Counted from the first letter of the stretch, positions 8,670 through 16,744 are shown. The stretch is DNA of 64,000 nt from Periweissella fabaria (GCF_918814575.1 NZ_CAKKNS010000005.1:1-64000), one strand, 5' to 3'. The notes: generated by a model not told the origin, from the sequence alone. Made by a program: numbers and translations.

Positions 8670-9335
8670 ATGCGTAATTATTTTGCCGAATTTATCGGTA
8701 CTTTTATGTTGATCTTTATTGGTACAAGCGTTGTTGTTATCGGTAACACTGCTGCTACACCGGTTGGTACATTAGGAATCGGGTTAGCTTTTGGATTAGT
8801 TATTACTGTTATGGCCATCACAGTTGGTGGTATTTCAGGTGGTCACTTTAACCCAGCAGTTACTTTAGCTATGGTTATCAATCGTCGTCTTGACATGCGT
8901 GAAGGCTTGTTCTACGTTGTATCACAATTTATCGGTGCTATTGTAGCTTCTGGTGTTGTATCAATGTTAGTACGTGCTTTAAAATTACCAGTTCATGCTT
9001 TAGGTCAAACTGACTTCCCAAAAATCACTAGCATGGATGCATTTTTTGTTGAAACATTGGCAACTTTCTTATTTATTTTTGTTATTGTAATTGTTACTAG
9101 CCAACGTTTTGGTAACCCTCAACTTGCACCATTTGCAATTGGGCTTACACTTGCGCTCCTAATTATGGCTACCCTTAACTTAACTGGGGCTTCATTGAAC
9201 CCAGCTCGTAGTTTTGGACCTGCTATTATTGCCGGTGGTTCAGCTTTATCACACTACTGGGTTTACCTTATTGCACCATTACTTGGTGGGGCTTTAGCTT
9301 CATTTGTTGGTATTTTAATGGGTGCCGAAAAATAA
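8670..9335 (+). CDS. MIP-family channel (aquaporin Z-like)
   Basis: Membrane channel for water or small neutral solutes. The 221 residues contain six membrane segments and two half-helix signatures, SGGHFNPAVT (NPA at 61-63) and GASLNPARS. Aligning by eye with E. coli AqpZ, the narrow filter would be Phe41, Ile in place of the AqpZ His, Ala in place of Thr, and the conserved Arg after the second NPA. This wider, less polar filter could pass solutes other than water; that is inference. AAGGGG precedes the ATG and a strong terminator follows. Confidence 0.9.
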   Translation: MRNYFAEFIGTFMLIFIGTSVVVIGNTAATPVGTLGIGLAFGLVITVMAITVGGISGGHFNPAVTLAMVINRRLDMREGLFYVVSQFIGAIVASGVVSMLVRALKLPVHALGQTDFPKITSMDAFFVETLATFLFIFVIVIVTSQRFGNPQLAPFAIGLTLALLIMATLNLTGASLNPARSFGPAIIAGGSALSHYWVYLIAPLLGGALASFVGILMGAEK

Positions 9336-9340
9336 TTTTA

Positions 9341-9368
9341 AAAAGACTGAATTTTCAGTCTTTTTTTT
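9341..9368 (+). terminator. Terminator of the aquaporin gene
   Basis: AAAAGACTGA and TCAGTCTTTT arms with a U8 tract, six bases after the stop codon. Confidence 0.9.
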
Positions 9369-9550
9369 ACGTATTTTTATAACCATACTAGCTTTCTGTA
9401 TTTAATAAGATTTTCCAAAAAGTAAATTTTTCATAACGCCGCCAAATATATATTGCTATTTTATTTTGATTGTGCAAGAATGATACGAATATCGTTTTGA
9501 CATGAAAAAATAACTAATGCCTGTGAGCATTCATTTTGGAGGATAGTATT

Positions 9551-10825
9551 TTGAATAATCAATCTCAAGACCACGCGTTAACAACTAACCAGAAATGGAC
9601 AATTGCGTCAACTTCAGCAGGGTTTGCGTTAGAAAACATGGATGTCATGTTCCTATCGTTTGCCTTGTCATCAATCATTGCGAGCCTCCACATTAGTGGT
9701 GCGCAAGCTGGATTAATCGCAACTGTTACTAATCTTGGTATGTTAGCGGGTGGTATTTTATTTGGTTTAATCGGTGACCGCTTTGGTCGCGTTAAAACCT
9801 TTACCTATACTGTCTTCATCTTCGCTTTTGCAACAGCAGCCATGTACTTTGCTGATAACATTCAACTCATTTACTTATTCCGCTTTATTGCCGGAATTGG
9901 TGCCGGTGGTGAATATGGTGTTGGTATTACTTTAATTGCGGAAAGCTTTGCTGCTAACAAGATTGGTAAGATGACGTCAGTTGCAGCCATTGGAGGGCAA
10001 ATTGGGGCGGTACTTGCAGCCATTGCAGCGGCCTTTATTATCCCCGCTTTTGGTTGGAATGCCTTGTTCTTAATCGGTCTAGTACCAGTTATTCTTACGT
10101 ACTTCATCCGTCGTAACTTACACGAAAGTGATGCATTCGTTACTAGTCACCAAAAAACAGCTGATACTAATACTAAGCAACCCGTTCGGATCTCAAGTAT
10201 GTTCAAAACACCCGGCATTGCATTCCAAACAATTGCTTTGATGATTATGGTTGTGGTCCAAATTGCTGGTTACTTTGGTTTAATGAACTGGTTACCAACC
10301 ATTATGCAACACAAATTAAACTTAACCGTTTCAGGATCATCAGTTTGGATGATCGCCACAATTGTTGGGATGAGTATTGGAATGTTAGTCTTTGGTAACA
10401 TCTTAGACTTCTTTGGTCCTCGTCGGGCCTTTGGAATTTTCCTACTTGGCTCTGCGGTTTCGGTTTTTGCCATTACTTTAGCTAATAATGAAGCAACCAT
10501 GCTAATTGCTGGGGCCATTCTTGGATTCTTCTCAAACGGAATGTTTGGTGGTTATGGTGCTGTCATCAGCCGCCTTTACCCCACTGAAATTCGGGCAACT
10601 GCTAACAACGTGATTGTTAATACTGGTCGGGCTATCGGTGGTTTCTCATCATTAGCCATCGGAATCTTGATGGATCACTACACATTGCCAGTTGTCATGG
10701 GCTGTCTTTCAGCAATGTACATCATCAGCTTTGTCGTAATGCTTTCAATTCCTGGCTTACGTAAATTAAGTACCCACGCTCACCACGAAGTTGCCCCTAA
10801 AGCAACGACAGTTGAAGCAAATTAA
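9551..10825 (+). CDS. MFS transporter
   Basis: Major facilitator superfamily permease with twelve predicted membrane helices, 424 residues. GLIGDRFGRVKT after the second helix is the superfamily D-R-x-G-R loop, and RFIAGIGAGGEYGVG resembles the aromatic-acid/sugar-acid symporter branch. The substrate cannot be read. I start at TTG 9551, with GGAGGAT at 9538-9544 as ribosome site. The upstream in-frame TTG at 9536 lies inside that site and is unlikely. It is a single gene with its own downstream bidirectional terminator. Confidence 0.85.
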   Translation: MNNQSQDHALTTNQKWTIASTSAGFALENMDVMFLSFALSSIIASLHISGAQAGLIATVTNLGMLAGGILFGLIGDRFGRVKTFTYTVFIFAFATAAMYFADNIQLIYLFRFIAGIGAGGEYGVGITLIAESFAANKIGKMTSVAAIGGQIGAVLAAIAAAFIIPAFGWNALFLIGLVPVILTYFIRRNLHESDAFVTSHQKTADTNTKQPVRISSMFKTPGIAFQTIALMIMVVVQIAGYFGLMNWLPTIMQHKLNLTVSGSSVWMIATIVGMSIGMLVFGNILDFFGPRRAFGIFLLGSAVSVFAITLANNEATMLIAGAILGFFSNGMFGGYGAVISRLYPTEIRATANNVIVNTGRAIGGFSSLAIGILMDHYTLPVVMGCLSAMYIISFVVMLSIPGLRKLSTHAHHEVAPKATTVEAN

Positions 10826-10831
10826 ATAAAT

Positions 10832-10869
10832 AAAAATGAGGTTCTTGCTAATGCAAGGACCTCATTTTT
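10832..10869. terminator. Bidirectional terminator between convergent genes
   Basis: AAAAATGAGGTTCTTGC paired with GCAAGGACCTCATTTTT. It serves the MFS gene on plus and the VOC gene on minus. Confidence 0.85.
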
Positions 10870-10870
10870 A

Positions 10871-11260
10871 TTAGACAATTTCACACACTTCAATAACTTC
10901 GCGGTTTGGACCATAGAATTTAAAGATGCGCGTCCCATTATCCCAAAAAGTCGGAATATCTTGGATGCCTGGTTTAACAAATTCTAAGTTCATGGCAACC
11001 GCTGCTTCATAGGCGCCTTCAATGTCATTAGTATCCATACAAAAATGGTTGATGGCACCATCTGCAGCGACAACTTCACCACCATCCCACGCTTCAATCG
11101 TTAAATGACCAAATTGTAAAAACGCAAAATGCTTAGGGCCATTTTCAAACCGGCCTAAAACTTGAAAGCCTAATTGTTCATAAAAGGTAATTGTTGCAGC
11201 TAAATCGTTTGTTGGAATCCCAATGTGTTGGAAATCCGTCATGAAATCTTTTAATGCCAT
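10871..11260 (-). CDS. VOC (glyoxalase/dioxygenase fold) family protein
   Basis: Small metalloenzyme-fold protein of 129 residues made of two beta-alpha-beta-beta-beta modules. Likely metal ligands follow the glyoxalase I pattern: His in FQHIG, Glu in TIEAW, His in INHFC and Glu in EVIEV. The reaction is unknown; lactoylglutathione-lyase-like is the usual label. I choose ATG 11260 (MALKDFMTDF). A longer reading would need a TTG at 11296 that sits inside a TATACTATAG sequence resembling a -10 element. The ribosome site is weak, so the start is uncertain by a few codons. Confidence 0.75.
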   Translation of the reverse strand: MALKDFMTDFQHIGIPTNDLAATITFYEQLGFQVLGRFENGPKHFAFLQFGHLTIEAWDGGEVVAADGAINHFCMDTNDIEGAYEAAVAMNLEFVKPGIQDIPTFWDNGTRIFKFYGPNREVIEVCEIV

Positions 11261-11327
11261 CGTCGCTATCTCATTTCTTTTTTCTATAGTATACAACTAT
11301 CTCTCAACTAGCCTGGCTATAATTTAT

Positions 11328-11942
11328 TTAAGTTTGCGATAGCCACTTATTGGTCTGGGCTATTTGGACAGCTTCAATTCGCGAATGGGCGCCAAGTTTA
11401 CTTAAAATAGCGGAGATATAATTGCGGACTGTCCCATTGGATAAATGTAATTCATCGGCGATGGCTTGGGTATCTTGGGCGGACTGCAATAATTGTAAGA
11501 CACTAATTTCCCGTTCCGTCAATGGATTTTTGGTTGCCTGATACATACCAATAACCAATTGTGGCTCATATATAATTTGCCCTTCGAGGACTTGATGAAG
11601 GGTTGCGATTAACTTATCACTCGGGCTATCTTTTAGCAGATACCCATTTACCTTGGCTGCTAATGCTTGTTCAAAATACGTTGGTTGGGCAAAAGTTGTT
11701 AAAATCACAATTTTGATATCTGGGCGAGCTTGCCGTAATTGATCGGCGATGGCTAGACCACTAATACCAGGTAATTCAATATCTAAAATTGCGATATCAA
11801 TGTCAGCAATCAATAGGTCAGCTAAAGCATCGTTTCCGTTAAGCGCACTGCCGATAACTTGTAAATCTTCCTCTAAATTAAGAATAGTAATCAACGCTGA
11901 TTGGAGCATTGCTTGGTCTTCAGCTAAGTACAGTTTTATCAT
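11328..11942 (-). CDS. NarL/LuxR-type response regulator (DesR/YvfU-like)
   Basis: Two-domain transcription factor of 204 residues. The receiver has Glu8-Asp9, phospho-acceptor Asp54 (AILDIELPG), Thr82-83 and Lys104 (YLLKD). The C-terminal helix-turn-helix starts near residue 137 (LTEREISVLQLL) and contains NGTVRNYISAILSKLGAHSR. It overlaps the kinase gene by 23 bases, so it is the kinase's partner. The cluster ATPase-permease-kinase-regulator matches B. subtilis yvfRSTU, in which the regulator controls its own exporter. A palindrome upstream of the ATPase gene is a candidate target. Confidence 0.9.
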   Translation of the reverse strand: MIKLYLAEDQAMLQSALITILNLEEDLQVIGSALNGNDALADLLIADIDIAILDIELPGISGLAIADQLRQARPDIKIVILTTFAQPTYFEQALAAKVNGYLLKDSPSDKLIATLHQVLEGQIIYEPQLVIGMYQATKNPLTEREISVLQLLQSAQDTQAIADELHLSNGTVRNYISAILSKLGAHSRIEAVQIAQTNKWLSQT

Positions 11943-13080
11943 CTGAAATCTCCATTGGTAACTGACAAGTTATGGTCGTTGCATATTTATCCGAGTTAAT
12001 CGTTAAATGGCCCGCCACTTGGTTAACTCGTTCGTACATTCCTTTAATACCATTACTTTGAGTGGTATTATCAACAATTTTACTGCCATTATCACTAATT
12101 TTTAGTTCAAAACTTTTTTCTAAGTTAGTAAAGTACATATCAACCTTACTAGCCTCACTATGGCGAATGATATTAGTGACGGCTTCCTGGATAATTGCCC
12201 CAAATAAAACTTGTTGTTCACGGGGCCAACCACTACTAATTGCCTCGGTATGCGTTTGACATTTAATTCCTACTTGCTCAAGATTAGCGACTTGTTCTAC
12301 CAATACTTCCGCAATATTTTTTTGCTTTAACGCCCGTACAATGTTACGAACTAATTGTAAATTTTCCCGCGACATTTGTTCAATTTCGGCTAATTGTGCT
12401 TGCGTAGCAGTTGTCTGCTGTTTGGCTAATAATTTACTAGCTAACTCCGTTTTAACGGTAATCATTGAAAATGATTGTCCCAGGGTATCATGGAGCTCAC
12501 GAGCGATACGATTCTGTTCTGCCCGTTTAACGATATCAGTTAAGCGGGCATTATTTTGTTCCAAATACTTACCCTTTTCCCAACTTTTGCGGGCCGAATT
12601 GGCTACCACAGGGGCTGCTACCATGAACATACTAAGAAAGAGCAGCCCTGGAATATCATCATTAGTAAACCAAGTATGCTGCATGCTAACTTGCCAACCG
12701 ATTCCGATAAATTCTAATCCCAATGCGCCATAATAAATACTAAATAGTGCCCGTCGTTGCGGTTTAGTTATCGGGATTGAACCAATAATAAAGGCCGAAA
12801 ATAAAATCATGCCATAAACGTTGTACACAAACTGAAAATAAAGTGCGATCATCATTTGGATGACTAACATTGTCTGCATCATCCCAGTATGCTGATATAA
12901 TTTTCGATAACTTAAATAAAAGCCCCCCAACAATACCCATCCCAACCAACATAGCGATAGTGGTGCCTGAGAATTTAATAAGGCACTGATTGGGAAAATC
13001 AACCATAACAAATAAAAATATGGTAGTGCCCCTTCAGTACGATCAAATAAAATATAGCGCGTGAGTAATTTTTTTTGCAT
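11920..13080 (-). CDS. Sensor histidine kinase (DesK/YvfT-like)
   Basis: Membrane sensor of 386 residues. About five hydrophobic segments fill residues 18-160. A HisKA_3 dimerisation helix follows, with phospho-acceptor His197 in RIARELHDTLGQS, then an ATPase domain with EAVTNIIRHSEAS, LKISDNGS and NGIKGMYERV. No extracytoplasmic domain is visible, so it probably senses the membrane or the linked ABC exporter, as the DesK class does. It starts two bases after the permease stop with a poor ribosome site, suggesting coupled translation, and overlaps the regulator gene. Confidence 0.9.
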   Translation of the reverse strand: MQKKLLTRYILFDRTEGALPYFYLLWLIFPISALLNSQAPLSLCWLGWVLLGGFYLSYRKLYQHTGMMQTMLVIQMMIALYFQFVYNVYGMILFSAFIIGSIPITKPQRRALFSIYYGALGLEFIGIGWQVSMQHTWFTNDDIPGLLFLSMFMVAAPVVANSARKSWEKGKYLEQNNARLTDIVKRAEQNRIARELHDTLGQSFSMITVKTELASKLLAKQQTTATQAQLAEIEQMSRENLQLVRNIVRALKQKNIAEVLVEQVANLEQVGIKCQTHTEAISSGWPREQQVLFGAIIQEAVTNIIRHSEASKVDMYFTNLEKSFELKISDNGSKIVDNTTQSNGIKGMYERVNQVAGHLTINSDKYATTITCQLPMEISDDKTVLS

Positions 13081-13082
13081 GT

Positions 13083-13817
13083 TTATTTACCAATTTTTCT
13101 TTTTTGGATTACAGCCAATCCTATCATAAAAATAATAAACCATCCGCCCAATTTAAGGCCACTATTTAAAATGGCCCCGTGTTGCGTTAATACTTTAATA
13201 ATGACATCGCTCATTAAATATTGTGGCGTTAACTTACCAATCCCTTGCACCCACGTTGGTAACATATTAATTGGCCACCACAATCCTGAAATAATCGCTA
13301 ACGGAAAGACTAACAAATTACCAACAGCATCAATATTTTTAGACCTGACGATTAAGCCAATGATTGCCCCCGCTAATAAAATTGGTATTTGGACTAAAAT
13401 TACAGCTACTAATGTTAACCAAATTTGGCCAATGGTGATATTAATGTGATTCACACCAATCGCCAGGAACAAAATTAATAGTGCTGCGGTTAAATTCATA
13501 ATCGTGGTTAATAATCCCAATGAGATGAAATAACTTTTTCTACTTGCTGGCATCAACGTTAACAATTCCTGAAAGTTATTTGCTTGATCTTCATTTAGTA
13601 ATCGCGCTAATGAAAAAAATGCAGTAATGCTAATACTATACACCAACATGCTAATTGCATAGCTTTGCAAAAATACCGTCGGTGCCTGTTTTAGGAGTAT
13701 TTTTGTGAATAATAAATAAAAAACGGCCGGCATTAATAAATTAAAAAACACAAAACTTTTATTCCGTAAATAATCACGTTTAAAATCAAACGTAAATTGG
13801 TTTATTAAGGCTGTCAT
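13083..13817 (-). CDS. ABC-2 type transporter permease
   Basis: Membrane subunit of an ABC exporter, 244 residues with six hydrophobic segments and no large soluble domain. The pattern is that of drug, lipid or peptide exporters of the YvfS type. It immediately follows the ATPase gene (adjacent coordinates) and precedes the kinase gene, so all four are probably one transcript. The substrate is unknown. It has a positively charged C-terminus (QKRKIGK). Confidence 0.85.
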   Translation of the reverse strand: MTALINQFTFDFKRDYLRNKSFVFFNLLMPAVFYLLFTKILLKQAPTVFLQSYAISMLVYSISITAFFSLARLLNEDQANNFQELLTLMPASRKSYFISLGLLTTIMNLTAALLILFLAIGVNHINITIGQIWLTLVAVILVQIPILLAGAIIGLIVRSKNIDAVGNLLVFPLAIISGLWWPINMLPTWVQGIGKLTPQYLMSDVIIKVLTQHGAILNSGLKLGGWFIIFMIGLAVIQKRKIGK

Positions 13818-14699
13818 TTATTTTCCCTCCAACATATTCGTCATAATTTCTGTTAAAGATGTCGCTTTAATTTGTAAGCCTTTAAATGTTGGTATTTGCT
13901 CATAATACATTTGTAACCACGTATCACTATTAGTAACTTCGACTTTGTAATGATTACCAAGCTGAGACCAATTTAAAATATTTTGATCAGTATTAAATGC
14001 CGCACCTAATTTTTGTTCACTTTCAAAATCGACTACCGTTTTATTAATTTGCTGTTGAAGTTCAATTAACGTGCCATCAAAGGTCAATTGACCGCGCTTT
14101 AAAATCAAAAGTCGATTTGCAGTATCGGCAATTTCATCTAAATAATGACTTGTCACAATAATCGTTGTCCCAGTTTGTTGGAGTTGGCGAACGTAATCCC
14201 AAAAATGTTTACGATTTAAAACATCCATCCCCACGGTCGGTTCATCTAATAATAGTAATTGTGGCCGCCCAATAATTGCTAACCCAAATGATAAGCGCCG
14301 TTGCTGTCCACCTGATAATTCATTGATATATTGATTTTTTTGCGCACCTAAATTGGTGATTCTTAAAACTTCTTTCAGCGCTAATGGTTGCTGATATAAG
14401 GCATGTGCCCATTGTAAAATATCGTTAACTTTCACATTGCGCATCACTAAATCATTTTGCTGCATCACCCCAACAATTTGACGTAATTTAGCGGTTCCTG
14501 GTCGAGTATCAAAAATATTAATTTGCCCACTAGTGACTTGCTCTAACCCTAATAATTGTTTAATTAACGTACTCTTACCAGCGCCGTTTTCACCAATTAA
14601 ACCGACTAACTCACTTGCCTGAATCGTTAGTGAAATATCTTTATTTGCGACTACGGCTGCATATTTCTTGGTCACATGTTGTAGTTCAATTACTGCCAT
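13818..14699 (-). CDS. ABC transporter ATP-binding protein
   Basis: Cytoplasmic ATPase of 293 residues: Walker A GENGAGKST near 36-44, Q-loop in VMQQND, signature LSGGQQRR, Walker B LLLLDEPTVGMD and switch His in TSHYLDEIAD. A C-terminal extension of about 80 residues beyond the core is typical of DrrA/CcmA-type exporters. It is the first gene of the ATPase-permease-kinase-regulator operon. ATG 14699 is preceded by GAGGTAA. Confidence 0.93.
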   Translation of the reverse strand: MAVIELQHVTKKYAAVVANKDISLTIQASELVGLIGENGAGKSTLIKQLLGLEQVTSGQINIFDTRPGTAKLRQIVGVMQQNDLVMRNVKVNDILQWAHALYQQPLALKEVLRITNLGAQKNQYINELSGGQQRRLSFGLAIIGRPQLLLLDEPTVGMDVLNRKHFWDYVRQLQQTGTTIIVTSHYLDEIADTANRLLILKRGQLTFDGTLIELQQQINKTVVDFESEQKLGAAFNTDQNILNWSQLGNHYKVEVTNSDTWLQMYYEQIPTFKGLQIKATSLTEIMTNMLEGK

Positions 14700-14780
14700 A
14701 CCGATTACCTCACGTATTTGATACCTTTAGTTTAGCTTTAACGATTTAGCAAAAACAGAACCATGTAACATCTCTTTAGA

Positions 14781-14792
14781 TGACATTTGTCA
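14781..14792. promoter_or_regulatory. Palindrome TGACATTTGTCA upstream of the ABC/two-component operon
   Basis: Perfect inverted repeat TGACA-TT-TGTCA about 90 bases upstream of the ATPase start. A related GTAACATC/GTCACATC direct repeat lies nearby at 14765 and 14789. It is a candidate site for the DesR-like regulator encoded by the same operon. Confidence 0.4.
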
Positions 14793-14798
14793 CATCAT

Positions 14799-14814
14799 AT
14801 ACCACTATAGGTAT
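14799..14814. promoter_or_regulatory. CsoR/CstR-like operator, copy 2
   Basis: ATACC-N6-GGTAT flanked by T and A, giving an 18-base near-palindrome. It shares both half-sites with the operator at 15244-15260. It lies between the repressor gene's 3' end and the ABC operon start. Confidence 0.5.
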
Positions 14815-14816
14815 AT

Positions 14817-14848
14817 AAAAAGGTACGTAATTAACTTACACACCTTTT
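14817..14848 (-). terminator. Terminator of the CsoR/CstR-type repressor gene
   Basis: AAAAGGTGTGTAA/TTACGTACCTTTT hairpin on the minus strand with two G-U pairs and a U tract, 16 bases after the repressor stop. Confidence 0.65.
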
Positions 14849-14863
14849 ATAGTTGTTATATCA

Positions 14864-15130
14864 CTATTTTTTGACAATCATATCAATCGCTTTTTGTAAA
14901 ATCATTGCCTGTTCTTCATCATCAGCAACTGGGTTAGCAAGACAATTTTGTAAATTATCTGCCATAATTAATCCCATTGTCCGATCAATACTTGAACGGA
15001 CCGCACTTAATTGCGTAATAATATCTACACAGTCATGGTCATCAGTAATCATATTTTGAATCCCACGAATTTGGCCTTCAGCGCGTTTCAATCGGTTTAG
15101 AATCGCTTTTTTATCATTCAATGCGTCCAT
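14864..15130 (-). CDS. CsoR-family repressor, probably persulfide-sensing (CstR-like)
   Basis: All-helical DNA-binding repressor of 88 residues. Copper-sensing CsoR proteins use a Cys-His-Cys triad. Here the positions read Cys34 (HDCVD), Asn59 and Cys63 (NLQNC), so the copper-ligand His is absent while both cysteines are kept. That pattern, with a divergent rhodanese gene, favours a sulfane-sulfur/persulfide sensor of the CstR type. It has its own promoter (15165-15193) and terminator, and the rhodanese promoter carries a matching operator. The family is certain; the inducer is inferred. Confidence 0.85.
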   Translation of the reverse strand: MDALNDKKAILNRLKRAEGQIRGIQNMITDDHDCVDIITQLSAVRSSIDRTMGLIMADNLQNCLANPVADDEEQAMILQKAIDMIVKK

Positions 15131-15164
15131 TATTCTCTCCCGTACCTCTTTAGCTTATGGTTGT

Positions 15165-15193
15165 AATATACCAAATTTTACGTAACTTGCCAA
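15165..15193 (-). promoter_or_regulatory. Promoter of the CsoR/CstR-type gene
   Basis: On the minus strand: -35 TTGGCA, 17-base spacer, -10 TATATT, about 35 bases before the ATG. Confidence 0.55.
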
Positions 15194-15216
15194 CTTTATC
15201 AGTTGTAAACACTTAG

Positions 15217-15245
15217 TTGACAAAATTCCTAGCTTTTAGTATTAT
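15217..15245 (+). promoter_or_regulatory. Promoter of the rhodanese gene
   Basis: Consensus -35 TTGACA (15217-15222), 17-base spacer, -10 TATTAT (15240-15245). The operator overlaps the end of the -10, so bound repressor would block polymerase. Confidence 0.75.
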
Positions 15246-15260
15246 ACCCCCTATAGGTAT
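15244..15260. promoter_or_regulatory. CsoR/CstR-like operator at the rhodanese promoter
   Basis: ATACC-CCCTATA-GGTAT, a C-run flanked by ATACC/GGTAT half-sites as in known CsoR/CstR operators. It overlaps the -10 and likely start site of the rhodanese gene. Confidence 0.65.
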
Positions 15261-15384
15261 TTTGTTAATAACAGACTAGTTTTGACATACAAAATCTGGA
15301 TGGCGCATTTACGCTATATCATCGTGTTTTACCCAATAAATTACTTACTAATCTACCCTAGACTTTCATATAAGGAATTTTACA

Positions 15385-15687
15385 ATGCTTACCAAACTTA
15401 ATCATATTTCAACTGATGAACTTGCAACTAAACTAAACGATAACATCACTTTAATTGATGTCCGTGAACCATTAGAATTTGCAGCCGGCCACGTTGCTCA
15501 AGCAGTTAACGTACCTTTGAGTACTATTGATACTTATGACGGTGCTAAAGATGAAGCCGTGTATGTTTTCTGCCGATCAGGTAATCGTAGTCAACAAGCT
15601 GCTCATATCCTATCTGATATGGGTTACCAACCTATTAATGTTGATGGTGGGATCCTTAATTGGCATGGTGCGATTATTAGTGATTAA
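15385..15687 (+). CDS. Single-domain rhodanese (sulfurtransferase)
   Basis: Transfers sulfane sulfur through a cysteine persulfide. The 100-residue protein is one complete domain. It has the LIDVREPLEFAAGHV N-terminal signature and the active loop CRSGNRS with Cys63. There is no signal peptide, so it is cytoplasmic. It is divergent from the CsoR/CstR-type gene and probably repressed by it, which suggests a role in polysulfide or persulfide detoxification. AAGGAA precedes the ATG and a bidirectional terminator follows. Confidence 0.92.
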   Translation: MLTKLNHISTDELATKLNDNITLIDVREPLEFAAGHVAQAVNVPLSTIDTYDGAKDEAVYVFCRSGNRSQQAAHILSDMGYQPINVDGGILNWHGAIISD

Positions 15688-15703
15688 ATCAGCTTAAGGT
15701 ATT

Positions 15704-15738
15704 AAAAAAGCCGTAATGCAAATTGCATTACGGCTTTT
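15704..15738. terminator. Bidirectional terminator
   Basis: AAAAGCCGTAATGCA and its complement, flanked by A and T runs. It serves the rhodanese on plus and the D-LDH-like domain gene on minus. Confidence 0.85.
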
Positions 15739-15742
15739 AAGT

Positions 15743-16141
15743 TTAAGCGTATATTTCGTTTGTTGGTTCACCAGTTGTAAGGACGGCTTTAAAATTGGCA
15801 AAACTAATGGCAATTTTTTCAGCTAAACTAGCCTGACTGGCGGTCACTGGAATACGTGAAATCACTTGGTTTAAATCATCAGCTGCGTCAAAATCGAGGT
15901 AGTCACAAATAGTTGTACGGGTAAAAATGTACTTAATGCCCCATGCCGCTAATTGAGTTAACATCTCTCGATTCACCGGCGCATTATCTGCTAACAAAAT
16001 TGCATTGGCACCTTGGGCTGTTACTAAATTTTGCATCGTTAATTCTTCAGTAACAAACTCCAAAACATACCCATCTTTATTCAACGCTTCAAACTGTGTT
16101 ACTTCATCTTTATACACTTGATAACAAATAATTTTAAACAT
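15743..16141 (-). CDS. Stand-alone D-lactate dehydrogenase catalytic-domain-like protein
   Basis: A 132-residue protein starting MFKIICYQVYKDE at ATG 16141, with GGAG nine bases upstream; the upstream TTG lies in that site. It follows the N-terminal substrate domain of D-2-hydroxyacid dehydrogenases (KIICY, LVTAQGANAILL, WGIKYIFTRTTICDYLDFDAA, IPVTASQASLAE). It stops where the NAD-binding Rossmann domain would begin: no GxGxxG, no catalytic Arg/Glu/His set. It therefore cannot work as a dehydrogenase. It could be a regulatory or hetero-oligomer partner, or a decayed remnant kept in frame. Clean start, stop and terminator argue it is expressed. Confidence 0.75.
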   Translation of the reverse strand: MFKIICYQVYKDEVTQFEALNKDGYVLEFVTEELTMQNLVTAQGANAILLADNAPVNREMLTQLAAWGIKYIFTRTTICDYLDFDAADDLNQVISRIPVTASQASLAEKIAISFANFKAVLTTGEPTNEIYA

Positions 16142-16222
16142 CTTTTTAAACTCCAAATCAATTACGTATGTGACGTTTTTAACATGCTCTATATTAGCAC
16201 ACTTACTTATGAATGCAAGTTA

Positions 16223-16744
16223 TTACGCTAATTTGGTAGACCGGGCTTGCCACGCTAAATGCACTTCTTGTTCATATTTAGTCCCCCCCACGGGTGCCAA
16301 TTGTTGTTGGGCTTGCGGTTGATTAAAAAAAGCAACTTGGGCAACCTCTTCATCTTGAACAGTCACATCCGTCAATGAAAAATCTAACTGAGCTACAAAC
16401 CAATATTCAATCCAAGTTGTTTCAACTTGTCGATCAAATAACCGTAATTGTTCATTCTTTACTACTAACCCTAGCTCTTCTTGAATTTCACGAACCATGG
16501 CTACTTGAGGCACTTCACCAGCTAAAACGGAGCCACCAACTGAACAATCCCAAGCACCAGGAAAATTCAACTTATCAAAAGAACGCTGTTGTAATAATAC
16601 TGATCCTGCTTGGTTAAATAAAAATGCATTAACAACCAAATGATACTCACCTGGTGCAAGTGATTCACTTCGTTGGCGACGGCCTATCTTATGTTCTTGT
16701 TGGTCATAAATATCCCACCATTCTTCCAACTTATCTGCTGGCAT
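16223..16744 (-). CDS. Nudix hydrolase
   Basis: Hydrolase of nucleoside-diphosphate-linked compounds, 173 residues. The Nudix box fills 71-93: Gly71, Glu77, and REIQEELGL with the metal-binding REXXEE. The N-terminus EEWWDIYDQQEHKIGR is typical of the IPP-isomerase-like Nudix group common in Firmicutes. GGAGG precedes ATG 16744. It lies 55 bases after menC on the same strand, with a parS-like palindrome in the gap. It could be co-transcribed with the men genes; the substrate is unknown. Confidence 0.9.
   Translation of the reverse strand: MPADKLEEWWDIYDQQEHKIGRRQRSESLAPGEYHLVVNAFLFNQAGSVLLQQRSFDKLNFPGAWDCSVGGSVLAGEVPQVAMVREIQEELGLVVKNEQLRLFDRQVETTWIEYWFVAQLDFSLTDVTVQDEEVAQVAFFNQPQAQQQLAPVGGTKYEQEVHLAWQARSTKLA

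Noticed and set aside
12341-12733. 130-codon plus-strand open frame inside the sensor kinase gene
   Set aside because: Antisense to the conserved kinase domain with no homology or start signals.
14864-15687. Copper-sensing CsoR-copper chaperone pair
   Set aside because: The His of the Cys-His-Cys copper triad is Asn, and the neighbour is a rhodanese, not a copper chaperone or ATPase.
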